DNA of 64,000 bases from Luscinia megarhynchos (taxonomy: Eukaryota; Chordata; Aves; Passeriformes; Turdidae): the NCBI GenBank assembly GCA_034336665.1, contig CM067569.1:8408820-8472819 (forward strand), written 5' to 3'. The notes beneath the pieces are model-generated. The model was not told the DNA's origin. It did no database searches and saw nothing but the letters and a program-made list of their open reading frames with translations. A program made the position numbers and the translations under genes. This document shows positions 42,101 to 47,900 of the stretch, piece after piece. Each line of letters starts with the position of its first letter. Positions within the stretch are counted from its first letter, which is position 1.

Positions 42101-45100
42101 GTTTCATCTGCATTCACTGTCTTTTGTCCCCACAGAGGCTGTACAAGGCTGGAGGCTCTGAAGACAGGCACAGGTACACCCTCCCTCCTGATCATCCGGA
42201 TTTTATCCGAGCCCGCCAGAACGCACTGTACATCAGTGATGTAAGCAAACCCTCTCCTTTGGGCAGCTGACCTGTAAACTTGTTTGGGAATAGAAACTTT
42301 CTTGTATGTTGAAGCCAATTTCTCTGAGCCTGATCAGAGCTAAAAGAAGCCAGAGGAAGTGAACTGCCAATGTGTTGCTAGGTTTGGGCTGGAGGAATTG
42401 GGAAAAGTCTGCTAACTTTCCTTTTGAGCATTCATTTAATTTTCTAGGATGTAAGCTATTATTAAGGATTTCAAACCTTCATTATAGATATAATTAGTTT
42501 ACAAATTAAAATCTTGTTGGTTTTGTTTGGGTGAGGAAGGAGGGAGAATCCTCTTTCCTAGACTATATATTCTACCTTTCTGAAGCTTCAACACTATGTT
42601 GAAGTGATTCCTTAGGTATAGTTGTCATCAATCTGGATGTAACTGAATCAGTGAGTGGAAGTAGTTTAAAGAGAATTTGTTTCCACATTATCTCATACAG
42701 AGGAACTCAGTCTATTCCTAATGTCCTATTCCCTGAATAAAAAACTGTTGTCTTTACTTGTAGGGTCAGACTGACCTTAGTTTGCAAGGAGCTTTGAGAC
42801 AGGTGGAAGAAACAAGTAAAAATTACATTTTTGAAGCAATAGAGGAAAATGTAAAAAGGCAAATATTGTGTGCAAGGATTGCACACAAGTGAAAGGTCAG
42901 CCCTGTTAGCAGGGTGTACGATGATTGCTTCAGCCCTGGCTGTCTTGCAGGATTTCTGACATCTCAGTTTACTTTCAAATTTATCACCACCTAGCACTAC
43001 ATTCACTGGTGAAACAGAAGATTATATTAAACTGTGGAGTGGATTTTGTGCTTTTTTTCGTATGGTCACAAACACCAGAAGGAATGAATCAGACTTACAG
43101 AAAGCAAATGAATAAAATCAGAAAGGGACAGCCAAAAGTGTCAGCTAAGATACCATGGCTGTGTAGCAGGACCTGCAGACTGGAAGCTATTTTAAGAAAG
43201 CTACTAATGGAAGAAGAACCAAATCTAGAGCAATTTCTCTTCAGGATGTAAATGTGATTCACATCCTCAAAGTCACATTAGAACTGGCTGTTATTCCACA
43301 TGAGTTAATGAAGCCACATGTGGCTGGGGATAGAGACGAGGATCATTTGAAAAGCTTGAAATAACTGGTATTGAAATTAGGATGCCAGAAACCCAAGACA
43401 CTGTGAGTGGATGCATCAAAAGAGAGAATAAGGGCAATATCAATGCAATATTGATGTGACTGATGCATCACAGTTTCTAATAGAAATTAAATCACATCAA
43501 AAACAACCACATTCAAGTACAAAAGGAAACCCTGGTGGCATTTTCAGATGAGGCATTTTATCATTATGGTGAATAGAAAAGAAGTTGAAGTGCTATAGAA
43601 CTGGATCAAAACCTTGGAGATGGTACTGATGACTCTTGATACAAATAAGCCCAGTAGGATAAAACATTTATTATTGCAGTTATGGGACTGCATTTAAGAA
43701 ACCGCAGGGGGAAATGACTGTTTTGTTCTTTTCTTTTCAACACAGAAATTGTATAAAACATCTTGGGAACAGACAAGGGCATCTGGCTATGATTTCAGGA
43801 TTGATGCCATCCCATTCCAGACAGCAAAGGCTTCAAGAGAGATTGCTAGTGATGTAAGAATTGTTCTGTTTCAAACACTTCCCAACCCTCTTCCCATGCC
43901 ACCCCATCCTGTGAAAATGGGTGAAGTCTGACATGAATGAGCCTTGTTCTGGTGTGGAAAATTGGTGATCCAACAGAAGGGAGTGCTGGTTAAGTGCAAA
44001 GATTTCCAACTAAGGGTTCTTATTAGTTCTGTCCAAAATGAGGTTGTTCTCTCTTATGTCCCAAGAGTTTTTCTTGGGAAGACTTATTATGATTTAATGA
44101 AATAAAATAGGTACTAGGCTATGAATAGTTAAAACATGGTCTAGGATAAAGTGGGTTATCTTTGAACACAGAAGACCCCAGCTGGCAAGAAAGCTAAAGA
44201 TGGAGGAGATTCATTGGTTGAGCTGTGTATTGTGTGTACCCAAGAGTGCAACAGTAGGAGGATCTCTGATTACTTTTGAGAGACGAGCATTTTGGGCCCC
44301 CTAAGTCTTTCCACTCCTTTAAAAATGAACACAAAGGTAATTCTTCTAAAGTGTCTTGTTAGATTAGGAGATGTAGTTTGATATCAAACAAACCCTTGGT
44401 CTTTAGTGCACCACAGGAAACGTGATTGATAGCTAGGGGAGGATGAGTTATTTTATAACAGAATTTGAAGGTAATTTGAATGTGAAAATGAGATTTCCTC
44501 TGCACTTCCTGCAGTACAAATACAGAGAAGCCTTCCTGAGAGACAGAGGCCAGCAAATTGGATTCCTCAGTGCAAATGATGATCCCAAAATCAGACATGT
44601 CCTCAGAGTGGGGAAACTCCAGAGCGACCTCCAGTACAGGAATGATTATGCCCTAAACATGGCACAGTTCCAGAGTCACCCTAACCAGCCAGGATTCCTT
44701 CATGCCAAGAGGAGCCAGCAGCTTGCAAGCAATGTTAACTACAGGCAGCCCTTGCACCAATACACTTGTGACCCTGAGCAGCTAAATGTGAAACACGCAA
44801 AGCAAGCCTACAAGCTGCAGAGTGATGTAAGTGTGGCTGAGTGACACAGTCCTTCCCTGGGCTGGGGGCTGTCTGTGCAATCTCCTTTGCAACAAAATCA
44901 CCTGGAAAGAACCACAGTCTGCTTGGTAAAAATGAATAATTTGTTTATTATTGACTCTGCTGCTCCTTTATATGCTCTTTCTTGAATACCCAGGGCATGA
45001 GATTTGGTTAGGGCTCAGCAAAATAAAACATCCTGGTGCATGTTTCATTCTCTCAGGTGGAATACAAGTCTGACTTGAACTGGCTCAGAGGCATTGGCTG

Positions 45101-46476
45101 GACTCCCCCAGGTTCTCACAAAGTTGAAATGGCAAGGAGAGCTGCTGAGCTGGCATACCTTCGGGAGATGGGACTGCTGCGTGCTTCTGCTCAGCACAGA
45201 CCTGCAGCTGTAAGTAGAGCAAGCCATTCTTCCCACAAATCCCAACAGCTCTGCTCTTACCTGCACACATCTGTCTAATACCTTTGAATGCTCCCTGGAG
45301 TCTACAGTTCTCCCTATTACCTGAACAGGATATGAGCACTTCCCTCGTGCAGCTTTGTGCCGTAGTGTACATCTTAATTTGAAGGAGCCATTGAAGGGAA
45401 TTCAGCAGTGCCAGCAGTGTCATGTCAGGATGTGTTTTCCCCAACTTGTGGATGATGTCAGATCTCCAGGTGTCCTAGTACCTCTGAGGAAAGCAGAGGT
45501 AGAAGAGACTCCCCATGCAACTCCCATTTTCTTTTCCCATTTTCATCAGGAACCACGTGTTGCCATGTAATTCCATGTTGCCATGTCATCTCCACTGGCA
45601 GCTGAGTGTGGCTCCTAACAGCATAAAATGTGCTCTGGGAGACTTTGTGCAAAGGGGCAATGCTCCAGCCTCCTCTGCCTCTGTCCAGCTCAAGGTTAAA
45701 GATATTACAAGCAGGGGTTTTCCAGGTTTTCCATCTGCCTGCCTCCACAGGGATGATTCCAGCAGTGTCCCAGCACAAGAGAGCAGAAATCCATACAGGA
45801 ATCTTGTAGCCCTTAGAGTTAGGAAGCATTCAGCTACAATAAAAGAGAAGCACTGCACTTCAGATGCTTCTATCATTTAATTTTTAATCCAGACCAAAGG
45901 AAACGGTACACATCCATGATTTGCATTCCCATCTGGAAAGTCACTGGGAAATAAGTGAAAACTATGGTTGAGTAACGGTGGCAGTGGGAACTACAGGCAA
46001 TATCTTCTTAAGTCAAAAGAATGATAATGATCTGATGGTCCCAGGGAAATTTACAGGTGTGCAATCCATGTGGAACTCAGGTGATGGCTGGTTTGCTTTT
46101 ATTTAGGGTTCAAAATAGAAACCAGGACTTGAGCACATTTAGTCCTTTGGTATGTGAGGTATCTAACTTAAATGAACAGGTCCATTTTTTGCACTTCTCC
46201 ACAGCAGAAATTGGCTCAGTGCAGAACAGTGATTTAGATTTTCCTCAATTTTTTTTGCCAGTTGCGTAATATGAATTGAAAATTGAATATGAAAATATTG
46301 TTATAGAATAGTAGTTCAAACCCTCCCTTACCCACTGTCTGGTTTCACAAGTTTTTTTGTGTGTGATTTTACAGGACCAGTTGGAGACAGAAGGATCTCA
46401 GCAAGCTGGAGTCAACCCTGATGCTTCAGAAATTCTTCAAGTCAAGAGAAGACAAATGCAGCTCTATCAGAAGTAA
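105..46476 (+). CDS. NRAP: NRAP, nebulin-related anchoring protein (exons 3-42, 5' partial)
   Basis: This is a muscle scaffold that acts at myotendinous junctions and intercalated discs and in early myofibril assembly, binding actin through nebulin modules. Forty coding exons are joined by GT-AG introns, all phase 0. Together they encode about 1681 residues, against about 1730 for the human protein as I recall it, and the N-terminal LIM domain lies before the window. Order: post-LIM linker (exons 3-4), single modules (exons 5-14), five super-repeats of seven modules (exons 15-41), C-terminal tail (exon 42). Exons end in SD/SE/SN and the next starts xxY, rebuilding the SDxxYK module signature. 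Super-repeat hallmarks such as WMKGAGW and WLRGIGW end each super-repeat. The alignment to human NRAP is collinear without a missing exon. The one oddity is exon 10, which is one base too long. The gene faces HABP2 tail to tail. Identity is near certain; splice sites are read by eye. Confidence 0.97.
682..1617 (+). repeat. 19-bp G-rich minisatellite, about 49 copies
   Basis: The unit is close to atggaggcgttttttgggg (19 bp, 18 when one T is missing). Variants are at the c/t after ggagg, at gcg/gca/gta, and at ggggatgg/ggggaagg/ggggacgg. Because 19 is not a multiple of 3, three units make a 19-residue repeat in each frame, which produces long open frames on both strands. They have no codon-level conservation or domain and are not genes. 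Confidence 0.95.
1612..1730. other. CpG-rich, GC-rich block at the minisatellite edge
   Basis: This block has many CG dinucleotides (cggccctgcgggcgctgctg and onward) in an otherwise AT-rich intron. With the GC-rich left flank (580-690) it frames the minisatellite. It could be a small CpG island or an inserted GC-rich segment. No promoter element or transcript is evident. Confidence 0.55.
3282..3386 (+). CDS. NRAP: NRAP exon 4: linker with first xxYREE start
   Basis: Thirty-five codons starting IKYREE and containing KSVFQWDVRS, which matches human KSVFHWDMKS; ends QQLATQ. The acceptor follows a long pyrimidine tract; donor gtaaga. In frame, phase 0 at both ends. Confidence 0.94.
3909..4013 (+). 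CDS. NRAP: NRAP exon 5: single module
   Basis: Thirty-five codons reading NAYYAAYGEGKSWYPG and ending QKALAD. Human has RAYWTGYGEGNAWCPG at the same place. Acceptor ttttgtag, donor gtaagt. Confidence 0.94.
4700..4807 (+). CDS. NRAP: NRAP exon 6: nebulin module, FPAMITP type
   Basis: Thirty-six codons starting FQYTEEYEPRRG with the NRAP signature GSFPAMITPGYQ and ending QLSSN. Acceptor atcttccag, donor gtaagt. A sister of exons 8 and 10. Confidence 0.95.
4808..5621 (+). other. NRAP intron 6, AT-rich, no further feature
   Basis: Roughly 5100-5330 is low-complexity AT-rich sequence. No exon, RNA gene or clear repeat family is seen. Confidence 0.6.
5622..5726 (+). CDS. NRAP: NRAP exon 7: nebulin module
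   Basis: Thirty-five codons, VEYKRGHEER to GAHLASD, with SVVDTPDILHAKAG of the TP-xx-xxAK module class. Acceptor cctctgcag, donor gtaagt. Confidence 0.95.
6271..6378 (+). CDS. NRAP: NRAP exon 8: nebulin module, FPAMITP type
   Basis: Thirty-six codons, LKYTEDFEER to NELASD, with RGSFPAMITPAYQIAKRA, nearly identical to human. Acceptor aattttacag, donor gtaagt. Confidence 0.96.
7356..7460 (+). CDS. NRAP: NRAP exon 9: divergent module
   Basis: Thirty-five codons, VKYHQKYEKDIKGK to ENADQYGQ. The end DQYGQ matches human and lacks the usual SD. Acceptor ttcctgctag, donor gtatgc. Phase 0 end. Confidence 0.94.
7461..10218 (+). other. NRAP intron 9
   Basis: About 2.8 kb of AT-rich sequence with a TA-rich microsatellite near 8806-8861. 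Open frames of up to 129 codons here resemble no module or known protein. Confidence 0.6.
8806..8861. repeat. (TA)n-rich microsatellite
   Basis: Runs of atatat broken by gc dinucleotides (gatatatatagatatgcat and onward), able to fold back on itself. Simple sequence in intron 9. Confidence 0.85.
10219..10324 (+). CDS. NRAP: NRAP exon 10: FPAMITP module with one extra G at the acceptor
   Basis: The reading frame GYMEEFEERRGKGSFPAM to NELASD is well conserved (human GYPEEYEEHRGKGSFPAM). But the acceptor cttccag is followed by four G before TAT where three are needed after the phase 0 end of exon 9, so the exon is 106 rather than 105 bases. Read literally, the frame shifts and hits a stop within seven codons. 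The run is G5 at 10218-10222. A homopolymer sequencing error is the simplest cause; real loss or skipping of this exon (its omission keeps the frame) is possible. Confidence 0.88.
10325..11990 (+). other. NRAP intron 10
   Basis: About 1.7 kb. No exon, RNA gene or recognisable repeat was found. Confidence 0.55.
11991..12107 (+). CDS. NRAP: NRAP exon 11: 39-residue module
   Basis: Thirty-nine codons, IKYKKDLSKMKGAAHF to VNKLVSE, containing NLVLKQAQSVNKLVSE, identical to human over this end. Acceptor ttcttttcag, donor gtaagg. It is the longest single module before the super-repeats. Confidence 0.96.
12780..13065 (-). mobile_element. Degenerate CR1-like LINE 3' end
   Basis: Contains gggctggaaggggcctcctg, like the avian CR1 3' end read in antisense (ggttggaagggacctc). 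It is followed by text resembling the CR1 stretch with tttattcctgtccactttat and agttcttctccctgcatggt. Highly diverged, no open frame, so an ancient copy. Family assignment is from memory of the consensus and needs a repeat search. Confidence 0.55.
13475..13579 (+). CDS. NRAP: NRAP exon 12: module, likely the alternatively spliced exon
   Basis: Thirty-five codons, VEYKKDLGNNKGYSMNY to SKFTSD, with CDTPQFKNVSKIS (human CETPQFRNVSKIS). By count this is exon 12, which as I recall is included in the skeletal (NRAP-S) and skipped in the cardiac (NRAP-C) isoform. Exon 11 ends and exon 13 starts in phase 0, so skipping keeps the frame. Acceptor cactaag, donor gtaagt. Confidence 0.95.
14504..14611 (+). 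CDS. NRAP: NRAP exon 13: nebulin module
   Basis: Thirty-six codons, LKYKETYQNEMKGHY to MKVGSLASN. Human has NKYKENYQNHMRGRY. Acceptor tttggtacag, donor gtgagt. Confidence 0.96.
15315..15419 (+). CDS. NRAP: NRAP exon 14: last module before the super-repeats
   Basis: Thirty-five codons, IAYKSDYKHDGVDYNY to LVPLKD, with YPATLTPSYQTTRK, a diverged relative of the FPAMITP modules. Acceptor gtgtttcag, donor gtaaat. Confidence 0.96.
15420..18072 (+). other. NRAP intron 14
   Basis: About 2.7 kb. A 21-bp minisatellite occupies 15654-16010, followed by a moderately GC-rich unique stretch to about 16340. The rest is AT-rich without visible features. Confidence 0.7.
15654..16010. repeat. 21-bp minisatellite, about 17 copies
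   Basis: The unit is close to gtgactcctgatgtgagatc plus a. Variants include gcaaaatca, gaaattagt and a one-base longer gatcacgtgac. A 21-bp period is a multiple of 3, so all frames without an internal stop stay open; on the - strand this gives runs of HQESLIS. These are repeat artefacts. Confidence 0.95.
18073..18171 (+). CDS. NRAP: NRAP exon 15: super-repeat 1, module 1
   Basis: Thirty-three codons, VNYRQSIDKLKYSSV to INAQQLSD, matching human NYRQSIDKLKYSSV. The 33-residue length marks the first module of every super-repeat. Acceptor aaattag, donor gtaagt. Confidence 0.96.
18675..18779 (+). CDS. NRAP: NRAP exon 16: super-repeat 1, module 2
   Basis: Thirty-five codons, LNYRAEYEKTKTNYTLPQ to AELYSE. 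Acceptor cacatgcag, donor gtaagt. Confidence 0.96.
19929..20036 (+). CDS. NRAP: NRAP exon 17: super-repeat 1, module 3
   Basis: Thirty-six codons, IKYKEGWEKSKGQGFEMKL to SRDLASD, with LLAAKAS of the third-module class. Acceptor tttctcag; the donor gtatgt is used rather than gtaagt. Confidence 0.96.
20841..20942 (+). CDS. NRAP: NRAP exon 18: super-repeat 1, module 4
   Basis: Thirty-four codons, IKYKEEYEKTKGKAT to KVAKMSSE. Four codons shorter than module 4 of the other super-repeats (38), as in human. Separate from module 5 here. Acceptor ttttggacag, donor gtaaat. Confidence 0.96.
21477..21674 (+). CDS. NRAP: NRAP exon 19: super-repeat 1, modules 5-6
   Basis: Sixty-six codons carrying a 35-residue and a 31-residue module. 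The first holds FHLPMDMINLRHAKRAQ and ends LASD; the second begins LDYRTRLHEYTVLPEDMK and ends YDLQSD. The intron between these two modules is absent in all super-repeats. Acceptor ttctag, donor gtaaga. Confidence 0.97.
21894..21998 (+). CDS. NRAP: NRAP exon 20: super-repeat 1, module 7
   Basis: Thirty-five codons, LQYRADLTWMKGAGC to AGDLVSE. The hallmark WMKGxGW reads WMKGAGC, with Cys for the last Trp. Acceptor ctctgcag, donor gtaagc. Confidence 0.96.
21999..24229 (+). other. NRAP intron 20
   Basis: About 2.2 kb with no exon, RNA gene or clear repeat. Confidence 0.55.
24230..24328 (+). CDS. NRAP: NRAP exon 21: super-repeat 2, module 1
   Basis: Thirty-three codons, KKYRQKADALKFTSVADSS to QELQSD. 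Human has KNYRQRVDELKFTSVTDSS. Acceptor ttgctgtag, donor gtgagt. Confidence 0.96.
25369..25473 (+). CDS. NRAP: NRAP exon 22: super-repeat 2, module 2
   Basis: Thirty-five codons, VAYRSGKEQFLHQYTISKDD to NAANISE. Acceptor gtggacag, donor gtactg, a weaker donor than its neighbours. Confidence 0.96.
25922..26029 (+). CDS. NRAP: NRAP exon 23: super-repeat 2, module 3
   Basis: Thirty-six codons, KLYRSSWEKQKEKGFVLRLD to KRDLASD. Acceptor atctctttag, donor gtgagt. Confidence 0.96.
26637..26948 (+). CDS. NRAP: NRAP exon 24: super-repeat 2, modules 4-6 fused
   Basis: One 104-codon exon holding modules of 38, 35 and 31 residues, beginning VKYKEGYEKMKG, LEYKKAFEGTKS and VGYRTSLHQYTALPTD and ending GLQSD. 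Acceptor cttcacag, donor gtaagt. The intron that separates modules 4 and 5 in super-repeats 1 and 3 is missing. Confidence 0.97.
27959..28063 (+). CDS. NRAP: NRAP exon 25: super-repeat 2, module 7
   Basis: Thirty-five codons, NRYRADLNWMKGAGW to AGELISE, with the canonical hallmark. Acceptor tttgtcag, donor gtgaga. Confidence 0.97.
28064..30182 (+). other. NRAP intron 25
   Basis: About 2.1 kb. Contains an (ATCT)n microsatellite near 28496-28531; otherwise AT-rich with no visible feature. Confidence 0.6.
28496..28531. repeat. (ATCT)n microsatellite
   Basis: Eight or so tetranucleotides with one interruption (ctatctatctatcatctatc and onward). Likely length-polymorphic. Confidence 0.9.
30183..30281 (+). 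CDS. NRAP: NRAP exon 26: super-repeat 3, module 1
   Basis: Thirty-three codons, KKYRQHPYALKFTSIKDTP to YNQAVD. Human has KKYRQHPDALKFTSIKDTP. Ends AVD rather than SD, as in human. Acceptor gctcaacag, donor gtaagt. Confidence 0.97.
30282..32099 (+). other. NRAP intron 26
   Basis: About 1.8 kb, no exon or recognisable repeat seen apart from a short (CT)n run near 30356-30375. Confidence 0.55.
32100..32204 (+). CDS. NRAP: NRAP exon 27: super-repeat 3, module 2
   Basis: Thirty-five codons, RLYKEHGESIKHQYTPTTD to AMNISE. Acceptor tgttttcag, donor gtataa, an atypical but GT donor. Confidence 0.96.
32595..32702 (+). CDS. NRAP: NRAP exon 28: super-repeat 3, module 3
   Basis: Thirty-six codons, TRYKESWRRMQGGGYQLKLD to GEIISD. 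Acceptor attccctag, donor gtacgt. Confidence 0.96.
33136..33249 (+). CDS. NRAP: NRAP exon 29: super-repeat 3, module 4
   Basis: Thirty-eight codons, HKYKEAFEKMKGQMAGS to ATSLQSD. Separate from modules 5-6. Acceptor ctttttag, donor gtaagt. Confidence 0.96.
33250..34573 (+). other. NRAP intron 29
   Basis: About 1.3 kb, AT-rich. This is the intron that super-repeats 2, 4 and 5 lack. Nothing else is visible. Confidence 0.55.
34574..34771 (+). CDS. NRAP: NRAP exon 30: super-repeat 3, modules 5-6
   Basis: Sixty-six codons: VKYKQGFEDTKSQFHLPLD to LVSE, then QEYRQLLHQYTALADD to KLQSE. Acceptor ttaatag, donor gtaatg. Confidence 0.97.
34772..35983 (+). other. NRAP intron 30
   Basis: About 1.2 kb with a (TATTG)n microsatellite at 35371-35397. 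No other feature seen. Confidence 0.6.
35371..35397. repeat. (TATTG)n microsatellite
   Basis: About five pentanucleotide copies (attgtattgtattgtattgt and onward). Confidence 0.9.
35984..36088 (+). CDS. NRAP: NRAP exon 31: super-repeat 3, module 7
   Basis: Thirty-five codons, NLYRSDMNFMRGVGC to ASELISE. The hallmark reads FMRGVGC; human has FMRGVAC, so loss of the last Trp is ancestral here. Acceptor ttccttag, donor gtaaca. Confidence 0.97.
36089..37109 (+). other. NRAP intron 31
   Basis: About 1.0 kb. Nothing beyond ordinary intron sequence is seen. Confidence 0.55.
37110..37208 (+). CDS. NRAP: NRAP exon 32: super-repeat 4, module 1
   Basis: Thirty-three codons, SKYRQQPHSFKYTSVTDSP to MIANE. 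Human has SKYRQHPHSFKYTAVTDTP and ends ITNE. Acceptor tgaactcag, donor gtaggc. Confidence 0.97.
38036..38140 (+). CDS. NRAP: NRAP exon 33: super-repeat 4, module 2
   Basis: Thirty-five codons, RLYKAAGEDSRHHYTPTLG to NAANLSD. Human has RLYKAAGEDARHEYTMTLG. Acceptor tttgccag, donor gtaagg. Confidence 0.97.
38507..38614 (+). CDS. NRAP: NRAP exon 34: super-repeat 4, module 3
   Basis: Thirty-six codons, AKYRESWHNLRAQGYKLTME to SREIASD. Acceptor tcactttag, donor gtgagt. Confidence 0.97.
38615..40195 (+). other. NRAP intron 34
   Basis: About 1.6 kb holding an ancient SINE/LINE-like remnant near 39440-39720. No exon seen. Confidence 0.6.
39440..39720. mobile_element. Ancient MIR/L2-like interspersed repeat remnant
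   Basis: Contains cactttataaacattagatg, ttattatcccatttc, and a later tttcacagagaggataaatg with aagatcacagggagag. These resemble the conserved MIR/L2 or related sauropsid SINE phrase with ttattatcccattttacag, gagaggttaag and aaggtcacacagc. Strongly diverged. The family is uncertain. Confidence 0.5.
40196..40507 (+). CDS. NRAP: NRAP exon 35: super-repeat 4, modules 4-6 fused
   Basis: One 104-codon exon with modules of 38, 35 and 31 residues beginning YQYKHNFVMERGK, QEYKKGSQDVWS and QDYRKRLHEFTALPED, ending HMLQSE. At the first internal junction the usual SD/SE is SG (LQSGQEYKK), losing an acidic residue that human keeps (LQSE). Acceptor acttttag, donor gtaaaa. Confidence 0.97.
41160..41264 (+). 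CDS. NRAP: NRAP exon 36: super-repeat 4, module 7
   Basis: Thirty-five codons, HRYKSDLNFMKGVGW to AGELISE. Acceptor tttttaacag, donor gtaact. Confidence 0.97.
41920..42018 (+). CDS. NRAP: NRAP exon 37: super-repeat 5, module 1
   Basis: Thirty-three codons, IKYRQKPESLKFTAVVDSP to YLQCND. Human has TKYRKKPDSIKFTTVVDSP and ends YMHCNE. Acceptor cccctctcag, donor gtaggt. Confidence 0.97.
42136..42240 (+). CDS. NRAP: NRAP exon 38: super-repeat 5, module 2
   Basis: Thirty-five codons, RLYKAGGSEDRHRYTLPPD to ALYISD. The preceding intron is only 117 bases. Acceptor tccccacag, donor gtaagc. Confidence 0.97.
42241..43745 (+). other. NRAP intron 38
   Basis: About 1.5 kb. A short open frame near 42925-43251 is not recognised and lacks splice or domain support. 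Nothing else is seen. Confidence 0.55.
43746..43853 (+). CDS. NRAP: NRAP exon 39: super-repeat 5, module 3
   Basis: Thirty-six codons, KLYKTSWEQTRASGYDFRID to SREIASD. Human has KVYRNSWEQTRAGSYDFRLD. Acceptor caacacag, donor gtaaga. Confidence 0.97.
44515..44826 (+). CDS. NRAP: NRAP exon 40: super-repeat 5, modules 4-6 fused
   Basis: One 104-codon exon: YKYREAFLRDRGQQIG to LQSD, LQYRNDYALNMAQFQSH to LASN, VNYRQPLHQYTCDPEQL to KLQSD. Acceptor ttcctgcag, donor gtaagt. Confidence 0.97.
45057..45209 (+). CDS. NRAP: NRAP exon 41: super-repeat 5, module 7 plus start of tail
   Basis: Fifty-one codons. The module VEYKSDLNWLRGIGWTPPG keeps the hallmark and ends RAAELAYLRE, followed by a tail ending QHRPAA. 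Acceptor tctctcag, donor gtaagt. Confidence 0.96.
45210..46374 (+). other. NRAP intron 41
   Basis: About 1.2 kb. Open frames on both strands (45458-45880) have no recognisable domain. Nothing else seen. Confidence 0.55.
46375..46476 (+). CDS. NRAP: NRAP exon 42: C-terminus and stop
   Basis: Thirty-three codons plus TAA (46474-46476): DQLETEGSQQAGVNPDASE to ILQVKRR and QLYQK. Human has GEVNPDATEILHVKKKK. Acceptor gattttacag. Confidence 0.95.
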   Translation, partial: DQLETEGSQQAGVNPDASEILQVKRRQMQLYQK

Positions 46477-46481
46477 ACAGA

Positions 46482-46556
46482 AACATAACATAACATAACA
46501 TAACATAACATAACATAACATAACATAACATAACATAAAACATAACATAACATAAC
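46482..46556. repeat. (CATAA)n pentanucleotide array in the NRAP 3' UTR
   Basis: About 14 copies of cataa, with one longer ataaaa interruption, starting six bases after the NRAP stop codon. It lies in the transcribed 3' UTR if the poly(A) signal at 46816 is used. Confidence 0.93.
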
Positions 46557-46815
46557 TAGATTTTCATCTTATCCTGCAAATCCTGTAGCTTTCCCAGTTT
46601 TCTGGGAAACACAATAGATGACATTTAAGATTTTTGTGTTTAAAAGCAACACAAACATTGCAATTTATAACCCATCATTTTATTTTCGTGTGGATACTTT
46701 ATGATTTATCACTGAATTCTGCTATTTATTTAAAGCTGTAAATGAAATTAGTACTAGATGACTGGCAGGCTCAGCTTTGTACCATGGATGGTAAAATATG
46801 AAATAATTTGTAATG

Positions 46816-46821
46816 AATAAA
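46816..46821 (+). terminator. Candidate NRAP polyadenylation signal AATAAA
   Basis: Canonical hexamer 340 bases after the stop codon, followed within about 25-35 bases by T-rich sequence (cttatttcatgtttgtaatttttgg). It is the first clean AATAAA outside the repeat array. Confidence 0.65.
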
Positions 46822-47900
46822 TCAGGTGACTCTTATTTCATGTTTGTAATTTTTGGAGATTTTTATGTTCCTGGAATATTTGGCACCATTGACCTAAGAG
46901 AGTAAAAAAAGCACAACTCAGGTGGTTTAAGGTATCTGCTTAGAGAAGGTTGCAAACCCTGGAATTCAAGTGAGAGTGACATTACTGTTTTAAGAAATCA
47001 ACTCTTCACAAACAAGTCTATTCTTTATAACCCTGATTTAATTCCAATACCCAATTTAATACCAATTTTTCAAATTTCTGTGCAGAATCATTGGGCAAAA
47101 GTTACACAATTTGACAGGTACAGCTTATGAATACCCCCAAATTATCCAATGGCTTTAGACAGATTTTTTTAATAGCATTTGGTGCTATTAGGTCTCACTA
47201 GTTAAGCACATATAAACCACTGTAGATCTGGATCATAACATGTAATTATTCTCTAGTCAGGAATAAAGTTGATAATTCTAGTACTGAAAGTTTGTTTGTT
47301 TTTTTCAATCTGGATGCATCACTAATGAAATTTTTGGTTATGTACCCACAAAAGTGCTTTTAAAAATAATTGTCCTGCCTGATCCTCCCTCCTCATGAAA
47401 TTCCAATGGCTGCAATCTTGCAAACTCAACCAGTAGTGATTCTTATGTGTGTAAAAAATGGTACTTTAAGAGCACACACCAGTAGCTTTGAGGTGTCAGG
47501 GTCCAATGAGTGCAGAAAAAAAACGCCTTAGACAGGAGCAGGAAGGGAAAGAGGAAATGTCTGGCAGCAGCTGAGCTGGGAGAATTTTCATGGCTTGAAA
47601 AGCAGATCTAGAAACATGATATCAGGGCCTTTGATTTGTTTGGGGAAGAAGTGGAGTAGCTTTACTTTGTGACCTGCTTAGCTGCTATATGTGGGCTTAT
47701 TTCAGAGCCCATGACAGAAAAGCTCTCACTGACATTCCAGCTAAGACTCTTAAGGCTATTTTCAGGAGAGTAATGAAGGATGCCCCATGTAGGCCATGAG
47801 AACATTTCAGTAATATTTTTGGTCAAAGATGAGGCATTTAGGGAATCAATAAAAATAGTAAAACTCACAATCTTACCATTTGTCATTCCAAAGCTGTCTC
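46822..47900. other. Interval between the convergent NRAP and HABP2 ends
   Basis: About 1.1 kb, AT-rich, presumably holding the HABP2 3' UTR on the - strand. The - strand shows ATTAAA-like hexamers (complement of tttaat near 47031-47060 and 47167-47172) but no clear AATAAA close to the HABP2 stop. Confidence 0.5.

Noticed and set aside
42925..43251. A 108-codon + strand open frame in NRAP intron 38
   Set aside because: It has no splice sites in phase, no nebulin module and no recognised domain.
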